A stretch of DNA of 64,000 nt from Spongilla lacustris (GCA_949361645.1 OX442422.1:4769142-4833141); one strand, 5' to 3'. Counted from the first letter of the stretch, positions 35,200 through 55,739 are shown. Translations and numbers: made by a program. The notes: a model not told the origin generated them from the sequence alone.

Positions 35200-35646
35200 A
35201 CAGATAAACAAGCACATAACGTTACATTACCTACCACCTAGACTAAATAATATATCAGTAGCCTGTGTCTGAGATGGCCCTTGAAAGAAGAGCATTTGCC
35301 CTAACAAGGGTCATGCTCAACCTCTGATATAGGGCTGTGACAGATGCAGACTTTGGGCAGTTCTGACGTGTGGCCAAGCGAGAGGCTAGCTGCGATAGTG
35401 CCCACTTTGCTTCAGTGCCCCAACACCCATAGGTCTCCACAGCTATTGGGATGCATACCCAACCCAGTTCTGCACATTTGGAGTCATTGGCCTTATGCTT
35501 CCTCTCCTCTGCTGCAAAGGCTGCAGACCCTGCTGTCACACTCGCTTCAGGTAAATTACTTGAGGTTAGCGGTGATTAGTTGGGCGTAGCCCGACCTTCG
35601 CGTATTACGCGAAGGTCGGGCTACGCCCAACTAAGCGGTGATGTGA
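35200..35646 (-). pseudogene. LINE 3' fragment, with insertion
   Basis: The minus strand encodes the last 95 or so residues of the same LINE protein as at 62187-63116 (AEERKHKANDSKCAELGWVC, VETYGCWGTEAKWALSQLAS, ending AISDTGY) and shares its 3' UTR (TTTAGTCTAGGTGGTAGGTA). It is truncated at its 5' end near 35646 and interrupted by a 57-bp palindrome at 35577-35633. Confidence 0.9.
35577..35633. mobile_element. 57-bp perfect palindrome with 9-bp target duplication
   Basis: Two exact 28-bp arms around one central base; the left arm starts TAGTTGGGCGTAGCCCGACC. It is flanked on each side by AGCGGTGAT (35568-35576 and 35634-35642). The intact LINE at 62770-62800 has this 9-mer once and no palindrome, so it is an insertion. 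A 9-bp duplication is typical of Mutator-like transposition, but the element is far too small to code. Confidence 0.9.
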
Positions 35647-35714
35647 TAAAATATGTTACCGTTTTTAAAAATATTAATATTACATAATATATTCAATGAC
35701 TAAAATTGGCATGG

Positions 35715-36080
35715 GAGACTTTTAAAAACGGGAAGTGACAAATCCATAGTTACGGCACACTATTTAAACTTCCAGTTTACTCAAGAGCAGTTAGCCTTTG
35801 CATACTGCGATGTGACGTGTAGATAAGCTAGCTATCGCTATAAATCTATCACCATGGCATCGACGCTTTGCTTTATACAGAGACACATAGTTCGTTAGGA
35901 CGTGAACTTTTCGGAAGTCTAATCATCGCCTAAATCTCCCGCTTATGAAGTCTCGCTGGCAAGCAGCTAGGAAACGTTCAGTAAGCTATGTAACTACATT
36001 TGTACCCATCGTATGTATACATGTACAATTATATATAACTACTGACACGTTTAATGGAACGTGAAATTGAGTACCAAGTT
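35715..36080 (+). repeat. Direct duplication, copy 2
   Basis: Partner of 34725-35090, roughly 80% alike by eye with small indels; lies about 990 bp downstream of it. Confidence 0.8.
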
Positions 36081-37121
36081 TAGCTCTTAGCGGGCCCTAG
36101 GGTTTTTGAGTGGGATACCGTGCCGCTTATCATGGGATACCGTGCCGCTTACCATGTCTAACAGTGCTAGGACACTCACAGGCTAGGCTTTGTTGACGCG
36201 CATAGCCCCCTATACATAATATAATATAAGGGACTGTATAAATACGGCGTCCAAATAGCCCCTTTATTAACCCGTAGTTGTAGCTAGTTTTTAGCTGTAG
36301 TGTTGGTCCAGATCCATGTTTACTTTTATTCGAGCCATACGGCCCCATTGTTTTTTGTGTTTACAATACACTATGTCCCTATATGTACGTATGACTGAAT
36401 GCTTAAATACCGACATAATTGCGGTTAATTCATTACAAGCTCTCTCAGCTCAGTAAGCAATTTATTTTAAACCCACTTTTTTTTATTGTGCGATGGCATT
36501 AAACTCGGCCGACACTCATTTTCATGCATGCTCACAGCTCAGGCATGCATTCTTTGGACTTGATCGGACAGGATGAGTTATATGGATATCCCTAGTTTGC
36601 CTGTTCGACTAATTTGACTCTTTATGTAAGAGGGAGGGGTAACCCCTCTCTCACCCTCCCCACTTTCTTTTTACTAATAACGGACGTTACCAACACTCCA
36701 TGAAATGAAATTAAAAGGGAAGGGTAAGGGAGGGGGAACCCCTCCCTCCTTTAAAGAACACTATTAAGGTTGTTGAAAGTTGCATTGTATATGTACATGT
36801 GTATGGTTAACGGTAAGATGCTGGTATCGTTGCGTTCCTTGTTGTATGCCGCCCAAAGGTCCGACCGATATTATAGTAGTTCCCGGCGCAATATGTTGGC
36901 TAATTATCGGCAGAAAGCGTAGCGGCATCACGACGGTCTACTGCCTAACTGGACATAAAAGCAACTTTCAAACTAACTACACAACTAACAACCTCAGTAG
37001 GAAGAAGCGGAGGAATAGAAACAGTACATGTAGCAACAGCCATCGGCATCGTAATAAAGCAGGTGGTTATCGTTATACGTAAATAAACATACAAGCATTA
37101 CGTAAACGCAATAATTAAAGT

Positions 37122-37152
<31 letters not shown>

Positions 37153-37605
37153 GGGGGGAACTGCATAAGTGCCAACAAAAGCCCTTTATGCCGTGCATAC
37201 ATTCTCCTAGCTACGTGTATATGAACTTTCTAAATGTTGCTGTCAATCGATCCCGATCAATGTTAATTTGAGTGCAGTATACATGATATCAGAGTCAGTA
37301 CTCGTTATTGTTGATCACTGGCTAATATATGTACATGTAGGTATGCCCAAAACTAATGCTATAATAAGGTTTGAACTATTTCAGACGATATATGGTCTGG
37401 TTAATCATTTCCCAGATGTATAAAAATACAGCGCACGCGAATGTCATGAATCGACTGACCAAATCTATATAGTTCAGTAATGTATTCCATGCTCTTGAGA
37501 GTGTATTCTGTAATTACAATCATATACAAATGAATAATGATCATGAGGTGGTTTTTCAAATATGGCTATAGTATACCTGTACGATTCATATATATCTTGT
37601 TGCAG
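36081..37605. other. Intergenic/5' region of the GKAP-domain gene
   Basis: No exon supported. Contains a GGGATACCGTGCCGCTTA direct repeat at about 36112-36152, pyrimidine/purine hairpins near 36630-36750, and a TG run then G run at 37120-37158. Upstream exons of the DLGAP-like gene may lie here unseen. Confidence 0.5.
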
Positions 37606-37656
37606 AGAAAGGCGCTTCTTATGATGAAGAAAGCAATGTCACAGTTGCTGTGTCAG
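37606..37656 (+). CDS. GKAP-domain gene, small exon
   Basis: Acceptor TTGTTGCAG, donor GTAAGA. In the only frame that joins without stops to the next exon it encodes KGASYDEESNVTVAVS. Support is splice signals plus phase only. Confidence 0.5.
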
Positions 37657-40600
37657 GTAAGAGTGCAAAATATGACGGGCATGTGGTGAACAGTCGGTAC
37701 GTTTACACAACGCGAGCAGAGAGAAGCTACAACAGTGCAAGACGCGATAAAACCGTTGCCGGTTCTTGAAGACGTTGACCATGCGGTACATGTCTCTCAT
37801 CAGCTTCAGTCCACTAGAACGGTAGGTGACCCGGCTATTTCAATCTACATGTACATGTCAGTATATGTACATTGTAAATTTAGATGATACAGAGAATAAG
37901 GCTCTACAGTGCATAACATGCTAGTTGATGATATAATTTTTTGCATCACTTTTACATTTAAGTGGACTTTTTAACAACATGGTTTGGGATATCAAAAATC
38001 TAATTACAGAATATTGTTTATGCATCATCTGACATTAAAAGTACAAAACCACAACTGCTCAAGTGACTTCCTGATTGCATAGCGTTTCATTACCCTAAAT
38101 ATGTGGTTTTTAAGGGATTTCTCCACCATTACATACTGGATTGCGCTGAAATTTGGTGTGTAAGTGTAGCATGGCTCCTTATCGAAAACTACCGTGTCCG
38201 ATTTCGAATGCGGGAAACAGTTTCGGTATTGGCATCCTTTAAGGACAGATTTTAGAGGGAATTGTGCTTAGTATGGAATTTCGTTGCGTGCGCGATCTGA
38301 GGTCCCAGGATCAGCTAGCAGATAGTAAAATGATGGTTGGATCCAAGGCAGTTGCATTCATGACTTTACTGATGGTTTGGAAGCGAATAGAAAGCCTTAA
38401 GTCGGAGGATGAAAAAAAGTCGGCCATATACAATGAATAGCATTATAAAGTTGACGTCATTGGCTGAAAAGTGGGAGTGGTAGCGTTCTATTCAGAACCA
38501 AACCCTGCTGGAGACCACAAGCGGGCGATAAATCAGATGTAGGAAAGCATCATCACCTATTTGGGCACCTCTGAAGAGGAAAAGAACCGTTGTCGACTTG
38601 ATCACCACGCCCACAAAATACAATGACATCAACGTTATAATGTTATTCATTGTATATGGCCGACTTTTTTTCATCCTCCGACTTAGAGGCTTTCTATTCG
38701 CTTCCAAACCATCAGTAAAGTCATGAATGCAACTGCCTTGGATCCAACCATCATTTTACTATCTGCTAGCTGATCCTGGGACCTCAGATCGCGCACGCAA
38801 CGAAATTCCATACTAAGCACAATTCCCTCTAAAATCTGTTCTTAATGGATGCCAATACCGAAACTGTTTCCCGCATTCGAAATCGGACACGGTAGTTTTC
38901 GATAAGGGGCCATGTTACACTTACACACCAAATTTCAGCGCAATCCAGTATGTAATGGTGGAGAAATCCCTTAAAAACCACTTATTTAGGGTAGTTTCTG
39001 AAAATGAAACGCTATGCAATCAGGAAGTCACTTGAGCAGTTGTGGTTTTGTACTTTTAATGTCAGATGATGCATAAACAATATTCTGTAATTAGATTTTT
39101 GATATCCCAAACCATGTTGTTAAAAAGTCTACTCAAATGTAAAAGTGATGCAAAAATTTTATCATCAACTAGCATGTTATGCACTGTACGTCTTACATGC
39201 TCTGCCTTCTCGTACGACACAGGTCTCTCCGCAGGGTACCCCTGGAGGACGTTTTAATGCGGAAGGAAACGACGAGCACCTCTTAGAGCGCCAATTAGAG
39301 GGCAACTCCGCGCAGGAGAATGATGTCCATGTACATGCACCACCAGATCAGCTCATCAAAGATGGCTTCATGACGGAAAATAAGGACGAACGCCCACAGT
39401 GCGACGGTACTTCAGATGGCTTCAAGCAATGTGGAGAAAGTGGCACCAAGGAGGAATGTGGCGGCATTGTAGGAGGACTTGAGAAACTCCATGTAATGAC
39501 GCATGAGGATGTAGGTAACGAGCAGTGTGTAAAAGAGGACGATACCAGCAAAGAATGTGCCAACGATGCTGTAGGAGTTGACCTCAAGAACAACTGTGAC
39601 ACGTATGATAACAAACGGCATGCTGAAGCTGGTGTTGATAGCAAGATGTCTGATAACAGTGGCTGCACAGCTAAAGATCCCTGCAAAGAGGGTGACAGTA
39701 ATAAATGCATTAAGGGATGTGCCAATGGCAAAGCAATAGTACATACTGAAGATGACTGCCACACAAACATTGAAGTCAATGAACACTCCAGCTCACTGGG
39801 AAAGGAAGAAAGCACTACTTCCTTTAGGAAGCTGCACAGCAATGTGGTGGAGAGGCTGACCTCCCTATGCCAGCAGTGGGAACAGAGACAAACAGTTATT
39901 ATTGTCCCAGAAGAGCGCCAAGAAGATGGTATAATGCACATGTATCACATTATTGCATTTAGAATTAAGACATGGTTATTATGCAGTGTTGCTTCATTCC
40001 TTTCATGCTTGTGATGATATATAAGGAGAAATAATTGGGTTGTACAGAATTAGAAATGTGAGGGAGGTTTAGAAGCATTGGAAAATTACAAATTTAATCT
40101 GCTATCAGTTTTAACATCAACACTTTATTGTTCACAGTTCTTGGTCAGATTCGCACCACAGTGTGCCAAGCTCAGCTGTTGATGAAACAGAAACTAAAGC
40201 AGTACATCCAGCTCGTGGGACAGGCCGAACATGGTGGAGGGGAACAGCCCACCAAGGTGGAGGACCTCCAGGGATTTTGGGACATGGTGTACTTCCAAGT
40301 GGAGGACATCTTGAAGAAGTTCCAGGGACTGGAGAGCCTGGAAAAAAACAATTGGCAAGCTGAGTTGGAATCCAAAGTTTCTTCAAAGAAAGGAAAGGTG
40401 AGTGTATTTCATGAATTAAAAATAAAAACAAAACAATAAAAAACAAAAACAAACTGATGATGCTCTAACCTTTTGGAAGTGGAAAAGGGGGGGGGGGGGG
40501 GGGGGGGGGGGGCTGGGGGGGGGGGAATGTAATACTGCTAAGAAATGCATACCTGTATCCACATTAGCTTAGTTTGTAGGGGATAGACTTTCTTTGTATA

Positions 40601-41708
40601 TACATATTATAAAGGCGCCCATTGTTATGCAAAAAAAAAAAAAAACAGATGGATGGGTTCACACATCAAATATATGTTGCATTGTATGTTAAATGAACAA
40701 TTGTACAATATAACATATAAAGGGGTAAATATTGATATTGCTCACACCTCAGCAGAAGCAAGCTACTGCAATTACTAAAAAAGTTACATCCACCACGGCT
40801 GGGCTGAGTGAGAAGCAGCTAGCTGCCAGGGAGAAGCGCGAAGCAGCACGCCTGAAGATACTGGAACTGAAAGCATTGGCAGTCAGCAAGAAGGAGCAGG
40901 ATGACAAAGCTGCTGATACCAAGGTTGAATGCTCGCGATCTAGTGGAGATGGCAAAGTTGAGGCACCACATGTTGATGCTCAGGTAGAGACTAAATCGGA
41001 GCCAATCAGTTGTGAAGCCAAAGTTGAGCCCACGGGCATAAAAGGTAAGCATGGATGAATCAGACTAATTATCACACTTTGCCACAAATCAGGTTGCAGT
41101 GACTCAAACTCAGTGCATGGCAACGTAGCAAGTCAAGATCATAATGTGTCTATTCTACTGAACGATACAGAGGCTTCAGAATCTGACCAAGCCTTTGTAT
41201 CCACTGCTTCATGATAGGCTCCTACTTCACATGCAATATAAAAAGGTTAGGCATGTAAAATGATAGTGTCTGTTAGTTGACCATGAATGCTCACATTTAC
41301 AGCTGTGTCCCACAAAGGCTTGCTACTACATTAATAAATATGTCACTTGATTGCCCATGAATTTATGAGAACTGAGAAATCGACTGAACTTTGTTAGACA
41401 TCCTACCCAGTTGCATTTATTGTATGTGATTCATTTGCCTTGTGATATGTGTACACTGGTCAGTACTGTGTTATGACTCCACTTGCAGCACATTGTATGT
41501 TTTAGCCAAATTATCTCAAAAGAATTGTGGTGCAAAATTGTGCATGTACTTGAAATTGATTTGCCAATCATGTTAATCAGTTATTCAACGCATGCACATC
41601 CATACACATTAGCAGTACAATACCTGTAGCCTTTAAAGCTATTCTAGGCTGTACTAAACATGTGCAGGGCCTGTCTTCATCAAAATTACTGAGTTCCACA
41701 CAGGATAA
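37606..41708 (+). CDS. DLGAP/HURP-like protein with GKAP domain (5' incomplete)
   Basis: Phase-consistent exons: 37606-37656, 37736-37821, 39223-39928, 40138-40397, 40756-41044 and a possible last exon 41668-41708 ending in TAA. The exon at 40138 encodes the hallmark of the guanylate-kinase-associated (GKAP/DLGAP) domain: QIRTTVCQAQLLMKQKLKQY, then DLQGFWDMVYFQVEDILKKF and LEKNNWQ. The preceding exon ends LTSLCQQWEQ, as in family members. Relatives are either postsynaptic scaffolds (DLGAP1-4) or the mitotic spindle factor HURP/DLGAP5, which binds microtubules; which applies here is unknown. The 39223 exon encodes an unusual acidic, Cys-rich 235-residue stretch. The exon at 40756 encodes a basic Ala/Lys-rich helix followed by E/K-rich sequence. 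The start codon and N terminus were not found. Confidence 0.75.
37736..37821 (+). CDS. GKAP-domain gene, exon
   Basis: Acceptor CTACAACAG, donor GTAGGT. Encodes VQDAIKPLPVLEDVDHAVHV then SHQLQSTRT, ending in phase 0 to match the next exon. Phase consistency on both sides is the main support. Confidence 0.5.
37907..39186. mobile_element. 1.28-kb TA-flanked foldback element in an intron
   Basis: Two inverted arms of about 560 bp, nearly identical by eye, around a 160-bp centre. Ends read CAGTGCATAACATGC and its complement, each flanked by TA, which suggests Tc1/mariner-type transposition. No transposase is present. It fills most of the intron before the 39223 exon and ends 37 bp before that exon. 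Confidence 0.92.
39223..39928 (+). CDS. GKAP-domain gene, large Cys/acidic exon
   Basis: Acceptor ACGACACAG, donor GTATAA; 706 bp open in one frame. Starts VSPQGTPGGRFNAEGNDE and ends KLHSNVVERLTSLCQQWEQ then VPEERQED. In between it is rich in Asp, Glu, Lys, Gly and Cys (KQCGESGTKEECGG, KDPCKEGDSNKCIKGC) and looks disordered. A long open frame in the opposite strand is a shadow. Confidence 0.8.
40138..40397 (+). CDS. GKAP-domain exon
   Basis: Acceptor TTGTTCACAG, donor GTGAGT. Encodes the conserved core of the GKAP domain, including AQLLMKQKLKQYIQL and GFWDMVYFQVEDILKKF. This is the strongest family evidence for the gene. Confidence 0.88.
40756..41044 (+). CDS. GKAP-domain gene, Lys/Ala-rich exon
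   Basis: Acceptor CTCAGCAG (an AG three bases earlier is an alternative), donor GTAAGC. Encodes KQATAITKKVTSTTAGLSEK, then a basic helix LAAREKREAARLKILELKAL, then an E/K-rich segment with three VE(A/T/P) repeats. Basic tails like this follow the GKAP domain in relatives. Confidence 0.75.
41668..41708 (+). CDS. GKAP-domain gene, possible last exon
   Basis: Acceptor ATGTGCAG. The phase left by the previous exon gives GPVFIKITEFHTG and then TAA. A different frame is open longer (GLSSSKLLSSTQDN) and has a donor GTCAGT at 41751, so the 3' end is unsettled. Confidence 0.35.
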
Positions 41709-42089
41709 TATTGAGCATTTAACTCTTGGAAGACAAATAACCAATCAAGGTCAGTACGTAGCCTCTATGTTTTTTTTTTTTTTTTTAAATCATCACAAGG
41801 AATTACGTAACACTAGAGAAAGAAACAATGCATCTCTATTGGAACTGTATTTTATCCTACATGCAATATATTGGGCTGCTTTAGCCATGCTGTCAATTGA
41901 TGGTCCTGTTTTTGCACCTTAAAACTGGTAAACCTCCAACTTGTGTCCAAAGCCAAGGAAAGTTGTGAATCATAAGATGGAAACAATAACTTTGGCCCTA
42001 TGCCTAAACTGATTCTATATGCAATGTGATGCAAGTGCAACATAACTCTCTGGACTTGGCCTTTATTTTAATACGCTTGACTTAATCAA

Positions 42090-42412
42090 GCATATCCTGT
42101 TCCCATACATGTACATGCTCTCAACTTAAGCATGTCCTCTGTTCCCATACATGCTCTCAACTTAAACATGTCCTCTGTTCCTATTCATGCTCTCAACTTA
42201 AACATGTCCTCTGTTCCCATACATGCTCTCAACTTAAGCATGTCCTCTGTTCCCTTACATGTACATGCTATCAAATTAAGCATGTCCTGTTCCAATATAT
42301 GTACAAGCATGTATGTTCCCATACAAAAGCTCTCATAAGCATGTCCTGTGCTCTAATAAGCATGTCCTGTGCTCTCATAAGCATGTCCTGTTCCCATACA
42401 CATGATCTCATC
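42090..42412 (-). repeat. 35-bp minisatellite, inverted copy
   Basis: About eight copies of the complement of the 8997-9168 unit (here GCTCTCAACTTAAGCATGTC). Together with the inverted ankyrin terminal exon at 42627 it marks an inverted duplication. Confidence 0.9.
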
Positions 42413-42626
42413 TGCATCCCATAAATGCTCTAGCAGGTACCTCTATGCCCCTCCCCCACTGTTAACTACAGGTATGGTGCATGTTTCCGTCTCAAAGGTT
42501 TCCATTTTATAATTAATTTGCAAGTATGGTACACATAATAGCACAATGATGTAAGTAAATTTTGTTTCCATCCTAGGACATGTAGATTTTATTTTTTAAC
42601 TGTGAAGATACATGTACAGAAAAAAC

Positions 42627-42738
42627 TCAATTGATTGGTGTATGGAATGTAGTATTCACATCAATACCAGCAGTGGAAAGGAGACGTTCCACACAGTAGT
42701 ATGACCTCCCCTTGCAGCATAGTGTAATGAAGTATACC
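42627..42738 (-). pseudogene. Inverted relic of ankyrin terminal exon
   Basis: On the minus strand: acceptor CCAAAAAG, then GYTSLHYAARGGH, a one-base deletion in the VE helix, then LLSTAGIDVNTTFHTPIN and TGA. The tail is of the DTAFQ type found only in the two terminal exons of the ankyrin genes. The frameshift makes it dead. Confidence 0.8.
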
Positions 42739-43824
42739 CTTTTTGGAGAATGTGCAATACACGCAATGAATACATTAACCCAGGCCAATACATGAAACAT
42801 CTGTACTGATATGCAGGGGAGTCAAAAACATTCATCACACATATACATGTTTATGCAGTTGCATTAATAAACAAACGTCAATACAAATAGCCTAAGGTAG
42901 TTTGAGCCATATTAAAGGATTAGATGAGCTATTTAATATCAAGAGCAACTGCCAAGGGTTGGCCATGAGCAGACATGACACACTTTCAGACTTGATGACC
43001 TAGTCCAAACCAACTTCTTCAAGACACCATTTTTATACAGTTTTCTAAGCACATTTGGTTCCATGTAGAGATTTTCTTATCCATCGGCACTCTCTCCTTT
43101 CACTGTCAGGCTCTGAACCTGTATGGAGCTACCCTTGTACTCTATCTTTGCCCAAACACATAACCATTCATAACTGCCATACTGAAACATTTCCTGCTAA
43201 AATTCCATCAGGATTGTAAAGAGGACTTAGAGCATATTGTGCAACTTTGGTACGTTAAAATTAACCCCATGTGGCTATATATAGATCACCTTGAAATCTA
43301 TATTAACCAAAGGCTTAAATTAAAGTGTTGGTGGGTCTTTAAAGATGGATTCTTTGCTCAATAGTTCAAATGAGCTAGGCTGAAATGGTTACTCTGCATC
43401 TGGTAGCAAGGATGTACTCTTTTCACATCAGCTATAGCTCTCAGCCTGCCAATAGTGAAGATGTAGATCGGATTTTATGGATGATGGAATCAAAGCTATA
43501 GTTTCTAAAAAAAAAATTGTAATATTATCCGGGACCACTTGTGCCATGTTAGGCTCTAACGGTCATTGTCCATTTCAACTGAACCCTCAGATCAGCATGA
43601 TAAAAAAGATTAGCAGACATACTACATTCTGTGCTGCTAACAAAAATTCTACCAGTTGCTGCACATCTCTACATATTTCACACTGTTCTTTAAGGATATG
43701 TACATTCCCTCCCACATTCCTTTTTCATCACATACATGTAAATGTACATCTATCTGTTCCTAAGGGAAATCATCTATGTCATTCATACAGCAACCTCACT
43801 CAAAGATTGAGTTCCCCAACTCAC

Positions 43825-43853
43825 CTTATCCTTGATGTTCACATCAATACCAG
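43825..43853 (-). pseudogene. Inverted fragment of an ankyrin repeat exon
   Basis: The minus strand reads GIDVNIKDK followed by donor GTGAGTTGG, as at the end of live repeat exons; the 5' part is gone. Order and orientation relative to 42627 and 42090 match ankyrin gene 1 reversed. Confidence 0.75.
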
Positions 43854-45100
43854 GGGACCAGATTTACAATTTTATATGTACATGTAACCTCGTGACTATT
43901 GTGTGTTTGAGAAGGATAGGGGCCCTTAAAAGCCTAGGTCTAACAAAGAGAGTATTTATACATGGATGACCTCAGGATCCACTGAATCCAACTGAGATGA
44001 GCAGTATCTTAAAGTAGCAAAGCAGCAGCAGATTAATAAAAGAGGTCATACCTTTATGATAATTTACTACTCAACAAATGATATCTTGATGATGGCAGAT
44101 GTAGGTACCCTTTCCTTCTTGAAATCCTATTCACCCAGTTAGGCTGTGAATTATTAATGGCCAGAATTCTGATTATCCACAATGGGTTCAGCAATCTTGT
44201 CTTTCCATGGCTATTCTATGATGTTTAGCATCCCAACGTGGTATGATGTGTGTGCTGAACACATATACCAGTGTGGAAGAAAAGTAGTTACATTATATGG
44301 TACCTTGCTTTGCACTGTTTTAAAATACTTTGCAGTATAATAACGGTTACCACTATAATTATAATTATAACTAATATAGATAACCATAATAGTATAAATG
44401 AGGTGGTATTACTGTTTATGACGAGCTCAGTCATTGTATTTGTGATGTTATGTGTACACAATCTGAATATTTCATTGATACTGTCAAGTGCCATAAACAT
44501 TTATTTCTAAAAATATGCAGCCAACCTACACGCTGCATTAATTAAAGGAACCTATCATGGGGAGAAAATATATGGTAATGGTGCTAACTGTGAAATATTC
44601 AGACAACATATACTTTCATCAAAGTGATCAGAGTATGGTATTAATTCAAATACATGATTGTAAAAAAAAAGGATATGCACCTACATGTATGGCTTTTAAA
44701 ACATATGGCAAGTGGGGCAAAGAAGCTCAGAGCACCATCTCACAGCTGGCCTCTAGCCTAGCCATTTGTTCTTAACCACATAAAATGAGAGTAATCTCCT
44801 AACAGTTGAACGTGCTCCTGGTATGTGAGCAAGTCTGTATGGCAAATTCAATTGTTGGACAGTCATAAGAGCAATGGTGAAATTCAATTCCCTTCCTTAG
44901 AACAGTTAAAAATTTACAGATAGCAATATTAAGTTACTTTTTTATGCCTCAATTAAGGGTGTATAGGATTGATATTGGCGCTGGCATGCAATTGAGTTTT
45001 CTTTTTCTTCAGTGCAAATAATAAACATAGCAAAGATCGCAACTTTCTTATCTGCATAACCACTACACACAATTTATGATATGATTCAGAACATGCATAT
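43854..45100. other. Intergenic region 3' of the ABCC gene
   Basis: No gene seen apart from a LINE scrap at 44674-44776. Confidence 0.55.
44674..44776 (+). pseudogene. LINE C-terminal scrap
   Basis: Encodes KTYGKWGKEAQSTISQLASS, matching VETYGCWGxEAxxxxSQLAS of the LINE copies at 35200, 55322 and 62187. Truncated on both sides. Confidence 0.75.
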
Positions 45101-54197
<9,097 letters not shown>

Positions 54198-54223
54198 CTG
54201 TAGGTACGGTAACGGTACAAAGC

Positions 54224-55055
54224 ATATGGGACAGTGTCCAGCAAAATCGGGCTTGTGAGGTTATAATTTTTTCACTATAAAAATTGCATGTTATAGTAAA
54301 CAACATATCTTTGCAACGGTACAACCTTTTCTTTTAAAAGTTCGGACACTTGTTTTCACACCATCTCTCTATGTGGAAATCGATTTTGGTGCTCTAATTA
54401 TTTTCCATGCCGCGAGTACAAAGATCGCTAACCCAACGGGTTAGAATTCAACATTTCTCCATGTACGTGTGTGGAAAACGCATCAAATTTAGGTTGTACA
54501 TAGAGGAGTCCTGTAGCTATTGATTTGTTCTGTTCGTTAATTTTTGTATCATCTGTTACGGAGATACGGTTGAGCAAACTACGCGCACGTTTTCCCGCTC
54601 GATTGGCGCCAATGATTTTGGCAAATCGCGTCCCGCTCTATGTATGGGGAGGCGGTGATTATACCTTTGGCGCAAATCAAGCGGGAAAACATGCGTGTAG
54701 TTTGCTCATCTGTATCTCTGTAATGGATGATACAGGAATTAACGAACAGGACAAATCAATAGCTACAGGACTCCTCTATGTACACCCCGAATTTGACGCG
54801 TTTTCAACATTCGTACATGGCGAGATGTGAAATTCTAACCTGTTAGATTAGCGATATTTGTACTGACGGCATAGAAAATAATTATAGCTCCATAATGGAA
54901 ACGAACATAGTAAAATGATGTGGAAATATTTGTACGAAATATGAAAGGAAAAGGTTGTACCGTTGCGAAGATATGTGTGTTAGTGTAACGTGCCATTTTT
55001 ATAGTGATAAAATTATAATCCCACAAGCCCGATTTTGCTGGACACTATACACGTA
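54224..55055. mobile_element. Foldback MITE (family B), copy 2
   Basis: Homologous throughout to 14185-14977: starts ATGGGACAGTGTCCAGCAAA and ends, inverted, with TTTTGCTGGACACTAT. Inner arms again contain GCGGGAAAA. It begins only about 27 bp upstream of the acceptor of the ABCC exon 54085-54197, so it bounds that splice site's upstream sequence. Confidence 0.88.
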
Positions 55056-55287
55056 TGTCCTTTTTGCAAGTCACATAAACGATGTATAATTAGATTTTCA
55101 TTTTACGAGTGGCTAGCAGCCCGATCGACCTTAATTCGCTTATCAAACCTATAATACGTAAACTTGTGGTAGGGATTGCATTTCAATCGGAATCAAAGGT
55201 TGTTGATTATTACATGGATTGGGATCTGTCATAATTAGCTTGGGTCGTTCTATATATGAAGTATTCATCAGTGAGGTCATTAAAAAA

Positions 55288-55290
55288 AAA

Positions 55291-55324
<34 letters not shown>

Positions 55325-55325
55325 G
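55288..55325. repeat. A run and (AAT)n microsatellite
   Basis: About twelve ATA/AAT units directly before a LINE 3' fragment; LINE 3' ends in this family are also followed by such repeats (63225-63271). Confidence 0.9.
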
Positions 55326-55530
55326 CAGTTGAGACTTATGGTTGCTGGGGTGCAGAAGCCCAGTCCACCATTTCTCGGCTAGCATCCCGTCTGGCCTTCC
55401 AGTTGCAGTGTAGCAAATCCAAGGCCATCACTACCATCTACCAACGTCTCAATGTAACACTGGTGAGAGCAAATGTTCGAGCTTTGCTTTCACGCTCAGG
55501 CTTTTTCAGGTCTGAGGGTGGAGTTTAACT
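55322..55530 (+). pseudogene. LINE 3' fragment
   Basis: Encodes VETYGCWGAEAQSTISRLAS to LVRANVRALLSRS, the extreme C terminus of the LINE family. It starts at almost the same codon at which the next LINE copy (55740-57250) ends, so the two together look circularly permuted. Confidence 0.85.
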
Positions 55531-55739
55531 TTGATTTTTGCATGTTTTTCAAGTGGTGTATATGTGTACTTGTAATTGCAATAATAATGTGTTAGATGGT
55601 TTAGATGACTTTTAGTTCTGTGTGTGAGTGATCGAGTGTGTTAGTGTGCCAGTACATTGTATATGTTAGGTTGTGTTGTTGTTAGCCATATATGTTAGTT
55701 TATCATGTTTATTATAATATAAATAAATTAATAATCAAG

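Noticed and set aside
39348..39941. 197-codon open frame on the minus strand
   Set aside because: Shadow of the Cys/acidic exon of the GKAP-domain gene; composition is the complement of that exon.
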